DNA from: Gammaproteobacteria bacterium
GTDB lineage: Bacteria > Pseudomonadota > Gammaproteobacteria > GRL18
NCBI GenBank assembly: GCA_026196615.1
Contig: JAPHSW010000069.1
Span: 1 to 44,169, forward strand
Reading direction: 5' to 3'
Length of the DNA stretch: 44,169 nt
Part shown: in pieces, positions 35,095 through 43,367 of the stretch
Layout of the letters: each line of letters starts with the position of its first letter
Position numbering within the stretch: position 1 is the stretch's first letter
Notes under the pieces: generated by a model
Told to the model about the DNA's origin: nothing
Databases searched by the model: none
The model's input: the letters and a program-made list of their open reading frames with translations, nothing else
Translations under genes and position numbers: made by a program

Positions 35095-37005
35095 ATGCGT
35101 GATAAAATATTTTTTTACATTGTTGTTTTACTACTGATATTGATTCAGGGCTGTAGCACTAAGGCACCTATGATTCCTCTATCTGATTATCAGGGAGTAT
35201 TGGGATTACCCGATGGTTCAACTTATAAGGGTAAATTAAAAGATGGTCTACTGCATGGTGAAGGAGAACTTTCCTGGTTAGATGGCAGCTCCTATAAGGG
35301 ACAATTTTATAAGGGAGCAATGCAAGGGGAAGGGGTTTATATTTCAAGTTATGGAGAAACTTATACGGGAGATTTTTATAAAGGTGTACCACATGGCCAG
35401 GGAGTCGTTGTTAGTGATGATGGCGAACGTATGGTTGGAAACTTTGTTAATGGTGATTTACAAGGACAGGGCGAGTCTACTTTTTCAAATGGTGCCTCTT
35501 ATAAGGGCGAATACATTAACAGTTTATTTGACGGGGATGGTGTTTATATTGATTCGCGAGGTAATCGTTATGTCGGTGAATTTAAAGAAAATGCACCCAA
35601 TGGTCATGTTGAGATTTTCTATGCATCAGGTGATTACTATAAGGGTAATGTGATTGATTGGGAGTTTGATGGACAGGGTGAGTTTATTGATGAGCTTGGC
35701 AGTCAATACAAAGGGACATTTGTCGATGGTGATGCAACAGGCAAGGCAGAAGTCATTTATGAAACAGGTAATACCTATGTTGGCGAACTAAAAAATTGGA
35801 ATTTACATGGCAAAGGTGTTTATCGAGCTAAAGATGGTCGCGTCTACAAAGGCGATTTTGTAGAAGATGCGATGACAGGACAAGCTGAGATTGATTATGG
35901 CGAAGGTTATTACTATAAAGGGGAGGTCGTCGACTGGAAAGCTGATGGTTATGGTGAAGCAATTTTACCTAAGAATGGAATTTATAAGGGATATTTTAAG
36001 AAAAATGATTTCCATGGTAAAGGACGTATGGAATATGAAAATGGTAATATTTATGAAGGTGAATTTAAAGAAAATTTAAAGCATGGCAAGGGAGCATTGA
36101 CTTTAAAAAATCCCAAAGGAAGGAAAAAAATAACCACGGGTTGGTGGCAAGATGATGATTACTATGGTGATGAAAAACCACCAGAAAAAAATGAATTAAC
36201 CGCTCAATTAAAAGAAAAAATTAACAAACTAAAGGAAGAATATGATAAGGTGGATTCAGAGAAAGTTCTCTATTCACAATATGCAATGCTTAATAAAAAA
36301 CTGAATTTATTAACTCCATCACAACCTGATAAAAGTGAACTCTTCTTTATTTCTTTTGGTTCTTATGGCTCTCAAGATCTGTTTATGAAGGAAGCCAAAT
36401 ACAGTAAAGATTTATTTGATCAGCATTTTAAGACATCAGGCCGATCAATCAGTTTAGTCAATAATGCAAAAACAGTGAATGAATTGCCTTTAGCAACCGT
36501 TACTAATCTTGAATTAAGTTTAAATAAAATGTCTGAACTGATGGGTGATGAAGATATCCTCTTTCTATTTTTAACCAGCCACGGTTCAAAAAAACATAAA
36601 CTTTCTGTCTCTTTGCAAGATATGCCTCTAAATGATTTGCCTGCTGAGAAGTTGTCAAAGATCATTGATAACAGCAAGGTGAAGTGGAAAGTCATTATTG
36701 TTTCTTCCTGTTATTCTGGTGGTTTTATTGATGCACTAAAGGATGAAAACACGCTTATTTTAACGGCCTCCAGTAGTGATCATGTTTCTTTTGGTTGCAG
36801 TGATGAAGCAGAGTTTACTTATTTTGGTCAGGCTTTTTTTGAGAATGCTGTAGCGCAGAGTACCAGCTTTAAACAAGCTTTTGATAAAGCCGTAATTGAA
36901 GTGGCTAAAAGAGAAGAAAAAGAAGGGTATAGCCATTCAAATCCACAAATTTATATAGGATTTAATATTAGGAAGCAATTAAAAAAATGGCGTGAGCAGC
37001 TATGA
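35095..37005 (+). CDS. Lipoprotein fusing MORN repeats to a C13 (legumain/caspase-like) peptidase domain
   Basis: 636 residues. A lipoprotein signal ends at Cys20 (LIQGC). Thirteen consecutive MORN units (about 23 residues each, YxGxF..G...GxG) run from about residue 37 to 335. A short linker/coiled segment (375-410) leads to a C-terminal alpha/beta domain with the catalytic dyad of clan CD: His496 in LTSHGS and Cys539 in SSCYSGGF. This matches peptidase C13 proteins found in bacteria. A membrane-bound protease or scaffold is implied: MORN repeats often bind lipids or other proteins. The substrate is unknown, and whether it is active or a regulator cannot be read from sequence. It sits alone with its own AAAAAGGGATT ribosome site. 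Confidence 0.9.
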   Translation: MRDKIFFYIVVLLLILIQGCSTKAPMIPLSDYQGVLGLPDGSTYKGKLKDGLLHGEGELSWLDGSSYKGQFYKGAMQGEGVYISSYGETYTGDFYKGVPHGQGVVVSDDGERMVGNFVNGDLQGQGESTFSNGASYKGEYINSLFDGDGVYIDSRGNRYVGEFKENAPNGHVEIFYASGDYYKGNVIDWEFDGQGEFIDELGSQYKGTFVDGDATGKAEVIYETGNTYVGELKNWNLHGKGVYRAKDGRVYKGDFVEDAMTGQAEIDYGEGYYYKGEVVDWKADGYGEAILPKNGIYKGYFKKNDFHGKGRMEYENGNIYEGEFKENLKHGKGALTLKNPKGRKKITTGWWQDDDYYGDEKPPEKNELTAQLKEKINKLKEEYDKVDSEKVLYSQYAMLNKKLNLLTPSQPDKSELFFISFGSYGSQDLFMKEAKYSKDLFDQHFKTSGRSISLVNNAKTVNELPLATVTNLELSLNKMSELMGDEDILFLFLTSHGSKKHKLSVSLQDMPLNDLPAEKLSKIIDNSKVKWKVIIVSSCYSGGFIDALKDENTLILTASSSDHVSFGCSDEAEFTYFGQAFFENAVAQSTSFKQAFDKAVIEVAKREEKEGYSHSNPQIYIGFNIRKQLKKWREQL

Positions 37006-37037
37006 AATTTCTCGTGTAAACACATGTAAACTCATGT

Positions 37038-37080
37038 AAAAAAGGGGCATTATGTTGACTAGAATGATTCACATAATGCC
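37038..37080 (-). terminator. Intrinsic terminator of the META-domain gene
   Basis: On the minus strand GGCATTATGT, a 15-base loop, ACATAATGCC and then CCTTTTTT. It lies 12 bp after that gene's stop. The T-run exists only for minus-strand transcription, although the stem also closes the MORN gene region. Confidence 0.8.
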
Positions 37081-37092
37081 TGAAGTGATAAG

Positions 37093-37839
37093 CTAAAAAT
37101 AAATCGCAATAAATTTAGCAATGGACTTATTGCTATCCATTGTTTTTTGAAATAATTCCAGACTTTCACCTTTAATACTATAGTGGTCTGCTTTTTCTAG
37201 CGATTTGTGAAATGTGCTTTCAACTTCCATTGCAGGACACGCCATTCGAGTGCTTCTCAATGGTCCGATTTGAATCGTTGTTTCATCTGAAGTAATACGT
37301 CCTGAAAATTTATTACAACCAGAAAACCCCGTGAGTAAATCATTTTCTCTTATGACAAAATGAATGTCTCTGCTGGCACCTGAGTTCTCTTGTCTCATTT
37401 TTAACCAACTTTCATTTTCATCTAGTCGTTGACCATCCAGTTCAACTAATTTCCAATACGTATTGCCCAATGAAGAAGGTGGTACAACACCAGTACAACG
37501 TTCTTGTTGTTTAATGCTGATAAACTCCTCAACAATGATCGTTTCTTCCAGTTCATTGTCTTCCATTTTAGGGCGCATAGCGATATGACCATTGAAGGTG
37601 ACTAAAAGGGATTTTCCAGGCATGTAACGATTTTTAAGATAAGCCCTTTCCAGGGAGATGTTATCGCCTTCCATAGCAACAGGAAGACGCTTTGTTTGAC
37701 CACATTCGAGAAACAATCCAGCATCAGCCATATAGGAATACATACCGGTCATTTCATTCGCCTGTGAGGCGGTGAAACAACACGAAAAGAGAAAAAGAAA
37801 ACTGATGTGATGACTTATGTGATAAAAGGATGGTTTCAT
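37093..37839 (-). CDS. Envelope protein with NlpE C-terminal-like and META (HslJ-like) domains
   Basis: 248 residues. A signal peptide (about 1-27) is followed by a segment GMYSYMADAGLFLECGQTKR, VAMEGDNISLERAYL and LLVTFNGHIAMRP that resembles the C-terminal OB-like domain of NlpE-type lipoproteins. The second half is a META domain: TYWKLVELDGQRL, GFSGCNKFSG and TRMACPAMEVESTF, as in HslJ. The family is linked to envelope stress or heat-inducible surface proteins, but the function is not established. No lipobox Cys is obvious after the signal. A strong terminator ends the gene. Confidence 0.8.
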   Translation of the reverse strand: MKPSFYHISHHISFLFLFSCCFTASQANEMTGMYSYMADAGLFLECGQTKRLPVAMEGDNISLERAYLKNRYMPGKSLLVTFNGHIAMRPKMEDNELEETIIVEEFISIKQQERCTGVVPPSSLGNTYWKLVELDGQRLDENESWLKMRQENSGASRDIHFVIRENDLLTGFSGCNKFSGRITSDETTIQIGPLRSTRMACPAMEVESTFHKSLEKADHYSIKGESLELFQKTMDSNKSIAKFIAIYF

Positions 37840-37951
37840 AAGCAGGCCTCAGAAAAGTGTTTTGTGTTTTGATGCTAATATCAAACTCTTTATTTTTCAA
37901 AAGAAACAATTCATTATAGCCGTTTTATTGATTGTTTTTCATCACTTATCA

Positions 37952-38398
37952 TTATGCGCCGCTTCTTACTTTTCCTGTCATTTTTCGTCCATCACGAATG
38001 TTCAAAGACATCAGTGTAATATTAATGGCACCTGCAAAAATCTCAAGACATTGAATGAGATAAAATGTCATATCAAATTGCCCTATTGACGCCCAATGAT
38101 TCAGGATAATGGCTGAGGGAACTAAAATCAGAACCCCATTTGCTCCAATAAAAGGCATCCGTTTTCTTTTTTTTCCAATCAAACCGCCTTTAGCATTTTG
38201 GGCCATTGAAAATCCAGTGGCTCCTGTTAAAGCAATTGCTGGAATCAATATAATCAGGCCGGGCATAACAATGAGGCGCTTTACTTGAGCGATGACTTCT
38301 GTATTAAAAAACAATTCACTTATGATTGTTGATAATAAAAAAGTAATAACACAGAGAGTGGCGATGATCGCTGCTGTTTTGTGAATGAGTAGTTTCAT
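37952..38398 (-). CDS. Four-helix membrane protein, MarR-controlled
   Basis: 148 residues from the ATG at 38398, which has GGAG seven bases upstream. A longer frame from 38437 begins inside the operator and is rejected. Four hydrophobic helices are at about 8-30, 42-62, 83-101 and 109-132, with a basic loop (GKKRKR) between the second and third. No family recognised with certainty. Divergent from a MarR regulator with shared operators, so repression by that protein is likely, and a role in export or stress is a guess. Confidence 0.7.
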   Translation of the reverse strand: MKLLIHKTAAIIATLCVITFLLSTIISELFFNTEVIAQVKRLIVMPGLIILIPAIALTGATGFSMAQNAKGGLIGKKRKRMPFIGANGVLILVPSAIILNHWASIGQFDMTFYLIQCLEIFAGAINITLMSLNIRDGRKMTGKVRSGA

Positions 38399-38420
38399 TA
38401 AATTCTCCAAAATGATATTA

Positions 38421-38436
38421 TGACAACATGTTGACA
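38421..38436. promoter_or_regulatory. MarR-type operator O1
   Basis: A 10-bp perfect palindrome CAACATGTTG (38424-38433) within TGACAACATGTTGACA. It supplies the -35 hexamer TTGACA (38431-38436) of a rightward promoter (-10 TAGTTT at 38454-38459, 17-bp spacing) and covers the start region of the leftward promoter. Confidence 0.7.
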
Positions 38437-38464
38437 TAATAGGTCGTTATTGATAGTTTGTCAA
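38436..38464 (-). promoter_or_regulatory. Leftward promoter of the membrane protein
   Basis: On the minus strand TTGACA (38464-38459), 17-bp spacer, TATTAT (38441-38436): near-consensus sigma70 promoter. The -35 lies inside operator O2, and the transcription start falls on O1. Confidence 0.65.
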
Positions 38465-38475
38465 CATGTTGTCAA
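38458..38475. promoter_or_regulatory. MarR-type operator O2
   Basis: TTGTCAACATGTTGTCAA, with the same CAACATGTTG core as O1 (38462-38471), centred 38 bp from O1. It overlaps the leftward -35 and the start region of the rightward promoter. Confidence 0.7.
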
Positions 38476-38490
38476 TGTTAAGGTGAAAAT

Positions 38491-38934
38491 ATGAATGTAA
38501 AAAATAAAAATGAAATATTTACTGAAGTTGTTTTGGAAATCTTTAAAGTGGGTGGTCTTCTGAATATCGAAGGTGACAAAATGACCAATGAATTTGGATT
38601 GACTGCTTCTCGATGGAAAATATTAGGAGCTATTGAGTTATCTGATACTCCTTTAACTATTTCTGAAATTGGTCGAGTAATGGGGCAAAGCCGACAGGCT
38701 GTTCAACGTTTGGTTGATTTAATGACAAAAGACAAGCTGCTTCAACAAGTAGAAAATCCTAATCATAAGCGAGCAAAGTTTGTTCAGCTGACACCACAAG
38801 CCAAAAATATTTATCTCCAACTGGACAAAAAACAAATTCAATGGGCTGAAGGCCTTTCTATGGATATTAAAAAATCTGATTTGGAAACAACCCGAGAGGT
38901 TTTAAAAAAAATATCTGATTTGATCGATGTCTGA
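38491..38934 (+). CDS. MarR family transcriptional regulator
   Basis: 147 residues. Winged helix-turn-helix with the recognition region SEIGRVMGQSRQAVQRLVDLM (about residues 60-80) followed by the wing (VENPNHKRAKFVQLT) and flanking dimerisation helices, typical length for MarR. It should bind the two CAACATGTTG palindromes between its gene and the divergent membrane-protein gene, repressing both. A phenolic or oxidant-type inducer is usual for the family but cannot be read here. AAGGTG precedes the ATG. Confidence 0.9.
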   Translation: MNVKNKNEIFTEVVLEIFKVGGLLNIEGDKMTNEFGLTASRWKILGAIELSDTPLTISEIGRVMGQSRQAVQRLVDLMTKDKLLQQVENPNHKRAKFVQLTPQAKNIYLQLDKKQIQWAEGLSMDIKKSDLETTREVLKKISDLIDV

Positions 38935-39000
38935 TGCGTCTTGCAATTTTTAGCTTTTAATTTAATTCCAATAGTTGAACCGTTTTAAGTGGAACCACAC

Positions 39001-39021
39001 CTTAATTTACAGTAAATTAAG
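39001..39021. promoter_or_regulatory. Perfect inverted repeat upstream of the DUF815 ATPase
   Basis: CTTAATTTAC, single central A, GTAAATTAAG: 10-bp perfect arms, 30 bp before the ATG at 39052. A likely operator; it is not followed by a T-run, so not a terminator. The MarR-type core above differs (CAACATGTTG), so another regulator is implied. Confidence 0.5.
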
Positions 39022-39051
39022 TGATACTTTCACTCACTATGAGACGCTGAT

Positions 39052-39816
39052 ATGAAAATTGATTGGAATACGAGCATTGCAGCTATTTGGCGACAGAGAA
39101 AAAATCAACTCCATCCCGTAGTGACGATTGATCCTGTTTCTCTTAATTCGTTGATTGGTATAGAAGATCAGAAAAATGACTTGATTGAGAATACGGAACG
39201 CTTTATTAATAAACTACCAGCGAATAATGCACTTCTTTGGGGAGCACGGGGTACTGGAAAATCATCGCTTATTAAGGCGGTGCTGAATGAATATAAATCC
39301 CACAAGCTGAGATTAATTGAGATATATAAAAACGAATTGCATAATTTGCCTGAAATTGTTGATGAGATAAGAGATCTTGACTATCGATTTATTGTCTATT
39401 GCGATGATTTTTCATTTGAAGACAATGAAAATACGTATGTTGTGCTTAAATCAATACTTGATGGATCAATAGAACCACCTCCTGAAAATGTCTTGCTTTA
39501 TGTAACGTCCAATCGAAGACATCTTATGCCTGAGTATATGAAAGATAATTTGGATACAAAAATAGTTGATGGTGAAGTGCATTACTCTGATGCTGTAGAA
39601 GAAAGAATTTCATTGTCTGATCGGTTTGGTCTGTGGCTTTCTTTTTATCCGCCAACAATTGAAGACTATATCAATATTGTGGATAGTTATTTTCCAGAAT
39701 ATCAAGGTGATAAGCAAAAACTCCACAAAGCTGCCCTTTCATTTGCTCAACAAAGAGCATCAAAAAGTGGTAGAACGGCTAAGCAATTTTATAATTCGTA
39801 TGCGGGTAAAGAATAA
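39052..39816 (+). CDS. DUF815 family AAA+ ATPase
   Basis: 254 residues. Walker A GARGTGKSS (64-72), Walker B-like YCDDFSFE (116-123) and a sensor region LYVTSNRRHLMPE are in order, with DRFGLWLSFYPP near the C-terminus. The family is the predicted ATPase group DUF815/COG2607, conserved in proteobacteria with unknown function. A full-length gene, well above the minimum. A perfect palindrome lies in its promoter. Unlinked to the DHFR-like gene that follows 86 bp downstream, though co-transcription is possible. Confidence 0.85.
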   Translation: MKIDWNTSIAAIWRQRKNQLHPVVTIDPVSLNSLIGIEDQKNDLIENTERFINKLPANNALLWGARGTGKSSLIKAVLNEYKSHKLRLIEIYKNELHNLPEIVDEIRDLDYRFIVYCDDFSFEDNENTYVVLKSILDGSIEPPPENVLLYVTSNRRHLMPEYMKDNLDTKIVDGEVHYSDAVEERISLSDRFGLWLSFYPPTIEDYINIVDSYFPEYQGDKQKLHKAALSFAQQRASKSGRTAKQFYNSYAGKE

Positions 39817-39902
39817 AACTCTGTATGAAATTCTAATGTTTTATTTGTGATAATTTATACGTTAGCTGTAATTGTTACTTTTTAGATAACTAAAGGAATC
39901 CA

Positions 39903-40430
39903 ATGAAAGTTAATTATTATGTAGCTTCAAGTTTAGATGGCTATATTGCCAAAAAAGACGGTGATGTTTCCTGGTTAGAAGATCTTGAATTATCGATGGA
40001 AGATACAGGATATAATGATTTTTTTTCAACGGTTGATGCCCTGGTCATGGGAAGAAAAACATATGAAATGATTGTCAGTTTTGGTCAATGGCCTTATGGT
40101 GATAAACCTGTTTGGGTGTGCTCTGGTCAAAACATAACTGCGATTGACGGCTGTAATTTGCAATCGGAAAGTGCACCAGAAGAGGTATACAAAGCTGCTA
40201 CTGAAATAGGTACTCAACATTTATGGCTCGTTGGCGGTGGCAGCCTTGCATCCTCTTTTCTAGAGTGTCAATTATTAAGCAATATCAGTCTTTCACTAAT
40301 GCCAATTATACTGGGTAGTGGCATCAAGTTATTTGATGGGCTGACCTCATCTCTTAAAATCAATAAAGAATCTGAAAAAATACATGAGTCCGGCATGGTA
40401 CAACTTGACTATGTCATCAAATATTCTTAG
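39903..40430 (+). CDS. Dihydrofolate reductase / RibD C-terminal-like family protein
   Basis: 175 residues. N-terminal VNYYVASSLDGYIAKKDGDVSWL, then DALVMGRKTYEMI and LWLVGGGSLASSFL: the NADPH-binding Rossmann-like elements of the DHFR/RibD_C superfamily. The catalytic acid usual for folate reductases is not clearly present, so the substrate may not be dihydrofolate; such proteins are also called riboflavin-biosynthesis-like reductases. An AAGGAATCC ribosome site precedes the ATG. Confidence 0.85.
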   Translation: MKVNYYVASSLDGYIAKKDGDVSWLEDLELSMEDTGYNDFFSTVDALVMGRKTYEMIVSFGQWPYGDKPVWVCSGQNITAIDGCNLQSESAPEEVYKAATEIGTQHLWLVGGGSLASSFLECQLLSNISLSLMPIILGSGIKLFDGLTSSLKINKESEKIHESGMVQLDYVIKYS

Positions 40431-40800
40431 ATCGAGTTCCAGTCAGCAATAGGATCAAGTGACCCCAATTCTATTCACCCCAATATTGCAAATGCAATAA
40501 CAGCATTGAATCCGCACTTAAAGGTGAAATGGATTTTTCTTCACTGACTATCAATGTTTTTAAGCTTCAGGCAAACATCAAAAGTGAAAAGAAATGACTA
40601 GAAGCACTTTATGATAAAATGTTGCTAATAATCACATGCTATCCGCCGTAAAGTAGTCGGGTAAACCCGTAGAAGCTGAAATGATGATTATGAAAAAGAA
40701 CAATTGGCTTGGCAATTAAAAGAATTATGCTAGAATCAAAGGATAAGCTTTAAAAAGCAAAGAAAAACTTACCAGAACTTTATTTAGGGGGAAATAAGAT
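40431..40800. other. 370-bp intergenic stretch
   Basis: No gene recognised. Short frames are interrupted by stops, e.g. a 16-codon run ending at 40731 that reads DDYEKEQLAWQLKELC. It may be decayed coding DNA, but no parent family is identifiable. AGGGGGAAATAAGAT at the right end is the ribosome site of the TPR protein. Confidence 0.4.
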
Positions 40801-41292
40801 TTGGAAAACACTGCCCGACTGGTCGATGAATTCTCACAAGGTGTGAAAGCACTCAAAAACTCCGACTATTCAAAAGGCGTCTTTTATTTTCGAGTCGCAT
40901 TAAATAAACACAAACAGAGCGATACTGCGAAAGCAAAATGTTTGGCTTATCTTGGTTTGTGTGAAGTACTCGGTGGACTTGATGACAAAATTTCTCATAT
41001 TGAAGAAGCTCATCAACTCAATCCTTCGGATACAAATATCTTACGTGTGCTGGCCTATGCTCGTTTTCAGATTGGAGATCGCAAAGAAGGCTTAGCTGCC
41101 ATTATTTTAGGATTGAAAATAGAGCCTGAGAACCCAGAGCTGTTTTTGTTTTTAGAGCAGGTGGGTTATCGTCGCAAGAGTGTCATTGGTTCTTTAGAAC
41201 GCACCAACAAACTTAATCAGTTCTTTGGCCGATTATTCAGAAAGTCAAAGAAAACCGTTGATGTGATGAGTGTATTGCCTGCGGCCGCATAA
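40801..41292 (+). CDS. TPR-like repeat protein
   Basis: 163 residues with a TTG start preceded by a strong GGGGG-containing ribosome site. The N-terminal half has tetratricopeptide-type helical pairs: FSQGVKALKNSDYSKGVFYF, AKCLAYLGLCEVLGG, HIEEAHQLNPSDTNILRVLAYARFQIGDRKEG and ILGLKIEPENPELFLFLE. No signal peptide or other domain. A protein-protein interaction role is likely; the partner is unknown. It converges with the TRAP transporter genes, 17 bp between stops. Confidence 0.75.
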   Translation: MENTARLVDEFSQGVKALKNSDYSKGVFYFRVALNKHKQSDTAKAKCLAYLGLCEVLGGLDDKISHIEEAHQLNPSDTNILRVLAYARFQIGDRKEGLAAIILGLKIEPENPELFLFLEQVGYRRKSVIGSLERTNKLNQFFGRLFRKSKKTVDVMSVLPAAA

Positions 41293-41309
41293 TTTTTTAA
41301 GTTGTTTTG

Positions 41310-42737
41310 TTACTTTGTCTGAAAGACTTCTTCTGGTAACCAGGTGGCTAGTTCAGGCCAATAGGCAAGAGCCATTAGCATTAATAGTTGAATAAGAATA
41401 AATGGTACAATACCTTTATAAATATCTCGTGTTTTAACCGATTTGGGTGCAACACCTCTAAGATAGAAGAGGGCAAAGCCAAATGGTGGTGTTAAAAACG
41501 AGGTTTGTAAATTAATGGCTATCATAATCCCCAACCAAACCGGATCAACACCCATTGTCAGTAATATGGGAGCAATGATGGGGACGACCACAAATGTAAT
41601 TTCGATAAAGTCTAAAATAAATCCCAGTAAGAACATCACCAGCATCACAATCACAACTGGCCCAAATGCACCTTCAGGAAAAATTTGAGCCAGAAAACTA
41701 TCTGAGTTATTTTCTGAGATACCGATTAGGAATTCTTCAATTAATTCATCACCACCATAACCTCTAAAGACCAAAGAAAAAATAGCCGCACCAATGAAAA
41801 TGAAGAAAATCATACTAGTGACTTGAGTGGTTGAATACACCACGTCTCGCAGTACGGTGAATGAGAGCTCTCTTTTGGCTAGTGCAAGCAATAATGCACC
41901 GACTGCACCAACTGCTGCTGCTTCTGTCGGTGTGGCCGCGCCAGATAGAATAGACCCTAAGACAGCCAATATCAGCAGTAAAGGCGGTAAGAGAGCTTTG
42001 GTGGTTCGTAATAGGATGGAGTCGCTGTGTTGTGAGTGATCTTGTGTGACTTTTGGAATTAAATCGCGGCGGAAAAAGCCAATGGCAATAATATATAGAA
42101 TATAAAAGAGAACTAATAACAAGCCTGGTATTAAAGCTCCTACAAATAAGTCTCCAACAGACAGGGTTTCTGGTGCAAAAATACCCATATTCAGCTGGGC
42201 TTGCTGATAGGCTGCTGATAAGACATCACCCAGTAAAATTAAAATTATGGAAGGGGGAATGATTTGCCCCAAAGTACCTGCCGCACAAATTGTACCTGTC
42301 GCTATGCTGGGGTGATAACCTCGTTTGAGCATAATGGGCAGTGACAGCATGCCCATTGTGACTACTGTTGCACCAACTATTCCGGTACTGGCTGCTAGTA
42401 GCATACCGACAAGAATTACTGAAATGCCTAATCCACCTTTGAGGTTTCCAAATAGATCGGCCATTGTACCTAATAAGTCTTCAGCAATTTTTGAGCGTTC
42501 CAGCATGACGCCCATGAAAACAAACAAGGGCACTGCAATCAGTGTCTGATTAGTCATGATGCCGTAGATGCGATTGGGCAGTGCTTCTAAAAAAATAGGA
42601 TCAAACACATCAGGCATGAGCAGACCAATGGTTGCAAATACCAGTGCAGTACCACCCAGAGAAAGAGCGACAGGATATCCAATTAATAAGACAGCACAGA
42701 TGGTAGCAAACAACAATAGAGGCATTAAGACTTCCAT
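41310..42737 (-). CDS. TRAP transporter large permease (DctM family)
   Basis: 475 residues, about twelve membrane helices. The DctM pattern is clear: LFATICAVLLIGYPVALSLGG near the start, PLFVFMGVMLERS, MGMLSLPIMLKRGY, ATGTICAAGTLGQIIPPSI and, near the end, LTPPFGFALFYLRGV. Na+-driven import of carboxylates or similar compounds. The longer central loop resembles the mannitol/chloroaromatic TRAP subtype. The small permease gene ends with its stop immediately before this ATG (TAGATG). The binding protein DctP is not adjacent. Confidence 0.92.
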   Translation of the reverse strand: MEVLMPLLLFATICAVLLIGYPVALSLGGTALVFATIGLLMPDVFDPIFLEALPNRIYGIMTNQTLIAVPLFVFMGVMLERSKIAEDLLGTMADLFGNLKGGLGISVILVGMLLAASTGIVGATVVTMGMLSLPIMLKRGYHPSIATGTICAAGTLGQIIPPSIILILLGDVLSAAYQQAQLNMGIFAPETLSVGDLFVGALIPGLLLVLFYILYIIAIGFFRRDLIPKVTQDHSQHSDSILLRTTKALLPPLLLILAVLGSILSGAATPTEAAAVGAVGALLLALAKRELSFTVLRDVVYSTTQVTSMIFFIFIGAAIFSLVFRGYGGDELIEEFLIGISENNSDSFLAQIFPEGAFGPVVIVMLVMFLLGFILDFIEITFVVVPIIAPILLTMGVDPVWLGIMIAINLQTSFLTPPFGFALFYLRGVAPKSVKTRDIYKGIVPFILIQLLMLMALAYWPELATWLPEEVFQTK

Positions 42738-43310
42738 CTAGAGAACTCCGGAATGTGAGTGATCATCTGGATTGCCTGAAGTGGTTTCGGGTTCTGAATG
42801 AGGATAAAAGAGATAAACGATATTAAATAACACCTGACTGATGCCTTGAATGAGTAGTAAACCTGTCATGAGTAAAATGCTGGATTTGAGAAGGTAAACC
42901 CCTGGCAAACCACCCGCTTCGCCGGACTGTTCTTTCATTAACCAGGAGGCGGTAACATAATCCCAGCTTACCCAGGCAATAAACAGGGTGACAGGAAAGA
43001 GCAGAAATAGGGTACCCAATAAATTAACCCATGCTTTACTTCTTGGGCTCATATTACAGTAAAAAATATCGACTCGAACATGGCCATCCTGTTTGAGTGT
43101 ATAAGGTATGCCAATAAGAAAGACTAGAGCGTACATATAGATCACAGATTCTTGTAAAGCAATCCAGCCCAGTTCAAAAGCATAGCGCAATACCACAATG
43201 AGAAAGGTGGTTAGAACCATCAATAATGTCAGCCATGAGATGGCTTGACCGCTGAAGACAGATATCTTTTCTAGTCGCGCGGCAAATTTGCTTAGGGTTG
43301 TTGGACTCAT
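42738..43310 (-). CDS. TRAP transporter small permease (DctQ family)
   Basis: 190 residues, four membrane helices (about 15-45, 50-70, 92-115, 135-160), and the DctQ motif set TFLIVVLRYAFELGWIALQE and a G-x-H-VRVDIFY segment. It bridges the binding protein and DctM in TRAP transporters. Directly adjacent to dctM with no gap, so translationally coupled. A binding protein must be encoded elsewhere. Confidence 0.88.
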   Translation of the reverse strand: MSPTTLSKFAARLEKISVFSGQAISWLTLLMVLTTFLIVVLRYAFELGWIALQESVIYMYALVFLIGIPYTLKQDGHVRVDIFYCNMSPRSKAWVNLLGTLFLLFPVTLFIAWVSWDYVTASWLMKEQSGEAGGLPGVYLLKSSILLMTGLLLIQGISQVLFNIVYLFYPHSEPETTSGNPDDHSHSGVL

Positions 43311-43367
43311 AATGTTTTGTGTTGCTAAGCGTTCAAGACTATTGGACGCTGCCTATGGGTTTAAAGT

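Noticed and set aside
37862..38089. Forward open frame with a signal-like N-terminus
   Set aside because: It overlaps the membrane-protein gene and the META gene's upstream region on the other strand, has no ribosome site, and its Cys-rich end is antisense to coding sequence.
39850..39902. GTTAGCT at about 39860 as a second integron core before the DHFR-like gene
   Set aside because: It resembles a core but does not fit GTTRRRY (C in the last R position), and no attC-like hairpin is visible on either side.
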